This document shows positions 62,697-64,000 of a stretch of DNA of 64,000 nt, in pieces. Each line of letters opens with the position of its first letter. The first letter of the stretch is position 1. Source of the DNA: Deltaproteobacteria bacterium. GTDB lineage: Bacteria > Myxococcota_A > Polyangia > JAAYKL01. Location of the stretch: positions 1 through 64,000 of the forward strand of contig JAFGQN010000210.1 of NCBI GenBank assembly GCA_016935665.1, written 5' to 3'. Below the pieces are notes generated by a model. The model was not told the DNA's origin. It was given only the letters and a program-made list of their open reading frames with translations, and made no database searches. The position numbers and the translations under genes are program-made.

Positions 62697-64000
62697 ATGA
62701 CACAAATCATTCGTTTTTTTCTTCTTATGGGACTGGTTTCCGCAATTGGTTTCACAGGGGGATGTAACAATTCCGCGTCATCAAAAGATGACAGCCCAGA
62801 CGCAACTTCCGATGCAGATTCTGACAGCGACACGGATTCCGACGGTGATTCGGATTCTGACAGTGATTCGGATTCTGACGGTGATTCGGATTCTGACGGT
62901 GATACCATTGCATCGCCATCGGATGACTATCCAACAAACATCTATGATGCCTGCAGGGTGGCGCCAAAAATTATCGACAAGTCCTCGCTGGCCGTTGTGG
63001 ACAGCGCCAACCAATTTGGCATGGCGTTGTTCCGGGAAACAGTTTCCAGTGCAGCGGGTGCGAATGTGTCCCTCTCGCCACTCAGCATGCACCAGGTATG
63101 GGCCATGGTGCTCAACGGAACAATGGATATTGCGGCGGATGAGCTGCAGGAGGTGTTGCAATTGGGCGATATGGATATCTCCGCATTGAATGATGGCTAT
63201 ACAGAAATCCTGGCCACACTGGATAATCTGGATGAAGACGTCACCCTGGCCCAGGCCAACTCTATATGGATGAACAGCAACTATGAAGGAATGGTTAAAC
63301 AGGACTATATCGACGCGGTCGAAACGTCATACAACGCAGTAATTGAAACGATCAGCTTTGCTGAGCCAACTGCCACCGGTACCATCAATCAGTGGGTCAG
63401 CGACAATACCGAAGGATTCATTACAGACCTGATTGAACCGCCCATCGGCCCGGACAGTGCCATGTTTCTGATTAATGCATTGTACTTTGCCGCGCCATGG
63501 ACTTTCGAGTTCGATACACAAAAGACCGCACCAGAGGCATTCACTACCCGAACCGGAGATTCGAAGCAAATTGATACAATGCACACTGAGATCAATGTGC
63601 GCTATTACAGGGGCGATAACTTTCAACTGGTGGAACTGCCATACGCGCACGGCGTGTATGCCATGACTGTTATTTTGCCGGATTCCAACGAAGAAATGGA
63701 CAACATTGTTGAAAACATATCCGCTGAAGACTGGCAACACTGGCATGATTATTCCTTTCCCACCACTGTCGAGCTGTCGCTGCCCAGATTTGAAGTGGCA
63801 TTCGATGCCATCAATGGTAGTTCAAAGGCGTTTATTGAAGCCTTCAAATCAATGGGACTGGTACATATTTTCGAATGGAGTGATTTGTATCTATCCGGCA
63901 TGCTCAATTTGGGTGGAGAAGTTCAGGCCAAAGTTGCAGATGTTAAACAAAAAACGTTATTGAAAGTGCACGAACAGGGCGCAGAAGCTGCAGCGGCCAG
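62697..64000 (+). CDS. Lipoprotein serpin, 3' end outside the window
   Basis: 434 complete codons, then the window ends. A signal peptide with lipobox TGGC precedes a D/S/G-rich linker (about residues 30-68). The serpin fold follows, with NVSLSPLSMHQVWAMVLNG, ALYFAAPWTFEF, NFQLVELPYA, ELSLPRFEV and the reactive-loop hinge KVHEQGAEAAAA at the edge. The hinge is of the inhibitory type (small residues in P12-P9). It would trap a serine or cysteine protease outside the cell; P1 lies beyond the edge. GGGAG lies upstream of the ATG. Confidence 0.88.
   Translation, partial: MTQIIRFFLLMGLVSAIGFTGGCNNSASSKDDSPDATSDADSDSDTDSDGDSDSDSDSDSDGDSDSDGDTIASPSDDYPTNIYDACRVAPKIIDKSSLAVVDSANQFGMALFRETVSSAAGANVSLSPLSMHQVWAMVLNGTMDIAADELQEVLQLGDMDISALNDGYTEILATLDNLDEDVTLAQANSIWMNSNYEGMVKQDYIDAVETSYNAVIETISFAEPTATGTINQWVSDNTEGFITDLIEPPIGPDSAMFLINALYFAAPWTFEFDTQKTAPEAFTTRTGDSKQIDTMHTEINVRYYRGDNFQLVELPYAHGVYAMTVILPDSNEEMDNIVENISAEDWQHWHDYSFPTTVELSLPRFEVAFDAINGSSKAFIEAFKSMGLVHIFEWSDLYLSGMLNLGGEVQAKVADVKQKTLLKVHEQGAEAAAA

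Overview
The window comes from a Gram-negative bacterium that looks like a Myxococcota / former deltaproteobacterial lineage with an anaerobic or microaerobic metabolism. Pointers to the lineage are many outer-membrane-type lipoproteins with Asp/Ser/Thr-rich linkers, FGE-sulfatase (SUMF1-type), Lcl/DUF1566, FG-GAP, VWA and AgmX/PglI-like domains, and OmpA-type lipoproteins. Pointers to anaerobiosis are a reverse-type rubrerythrin, two further ferritin-like proteins, a 2-oxoacid:ferredoxin oxidoreductase and a HydG-like [FeFe]-hydrogenase maturase. No 16S gene is present, so the taxonomy is inference.

Layout. 1-2.3 kb: a small lipoprotein, two tRNA genes (Glu, Lys) with a shared terminator, and a two-TM K+ channel with an RCK domain. 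2.3-6.7 kb: a glycine-cleavage operon gcvT-gcvH-gcvPA that continues into an alpha/beta hydrolase and a HAD phosphatase; gcvPB is not here. 6.8-11.1 kb: OmpA lipoprotein, PAS histidine kinase, HD-GYP phosphodiesterase, amphi-Trp protein. 11.4-16 kb: an oxidative-stress/anaerobic block (rubrerythrin, two ferritin-like proteins, KorA-KorB). 16-24.5 kb: secreted proteins, a lipid-kinase-like protein, a sugar/polyol-phosphate cytidylyltransferase, DNA-binding proteins, xseB, U32 peptidase. 24.7-30.9 kb: ribonuclease D with a coupled outer-membrane protein, a parallel-beta-helix lipoprotein, metZ. 30.9-37.6 kb: minus-strand yajC-secD-secF-recJ followed by a RegB-like sensor kinase. 37.9-45.1 kb: a signal-peptidase-I homologue without its catalytic dyad, AgmX-like protein, FG-GAP lipoprotein, a broken VWA lipoprotein, a lipoprotein carrying 34 perfect Asp-Thr-Ala repeats, and a DRE-TIM aldolase. 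45.4-49.5 kb: Tex and a VKOR-DsbA fusion. 49.5-56.7 kb: a degraded stretch with an ISNCY-type transposase fragment, a four-domain Lcl lipoprotein, a TPR remnant, a broken REP-type transposase bounded by perfect 27-bp inverted repeats lying in an IS110-type remnant, and a sodium:solute symporter gene frameshifted at an eight-A run. 56.8-58.3 kb: HydG-like protein with a shifted cysteine. 58.8-64 kb: an apparent operon of FGE-type lipoprotein, TPR-plus-barrel outer-membrane protein (Slam-like in layout), second FGE-type lipoprotein and a lipoprotein serpin cut by the window edge.

How they fit: most of the window is core metabolism and secretion machinery interleaved with genes for surface lipoproteins. 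The best candidate for an undescribed system is the 58.8-64 kb lipoprotein/outer-membrane-protein cluster, which begins at a perfect palindrome carrying TATAAT on both strands. All functional statements rest on motif reading; no database search was run.
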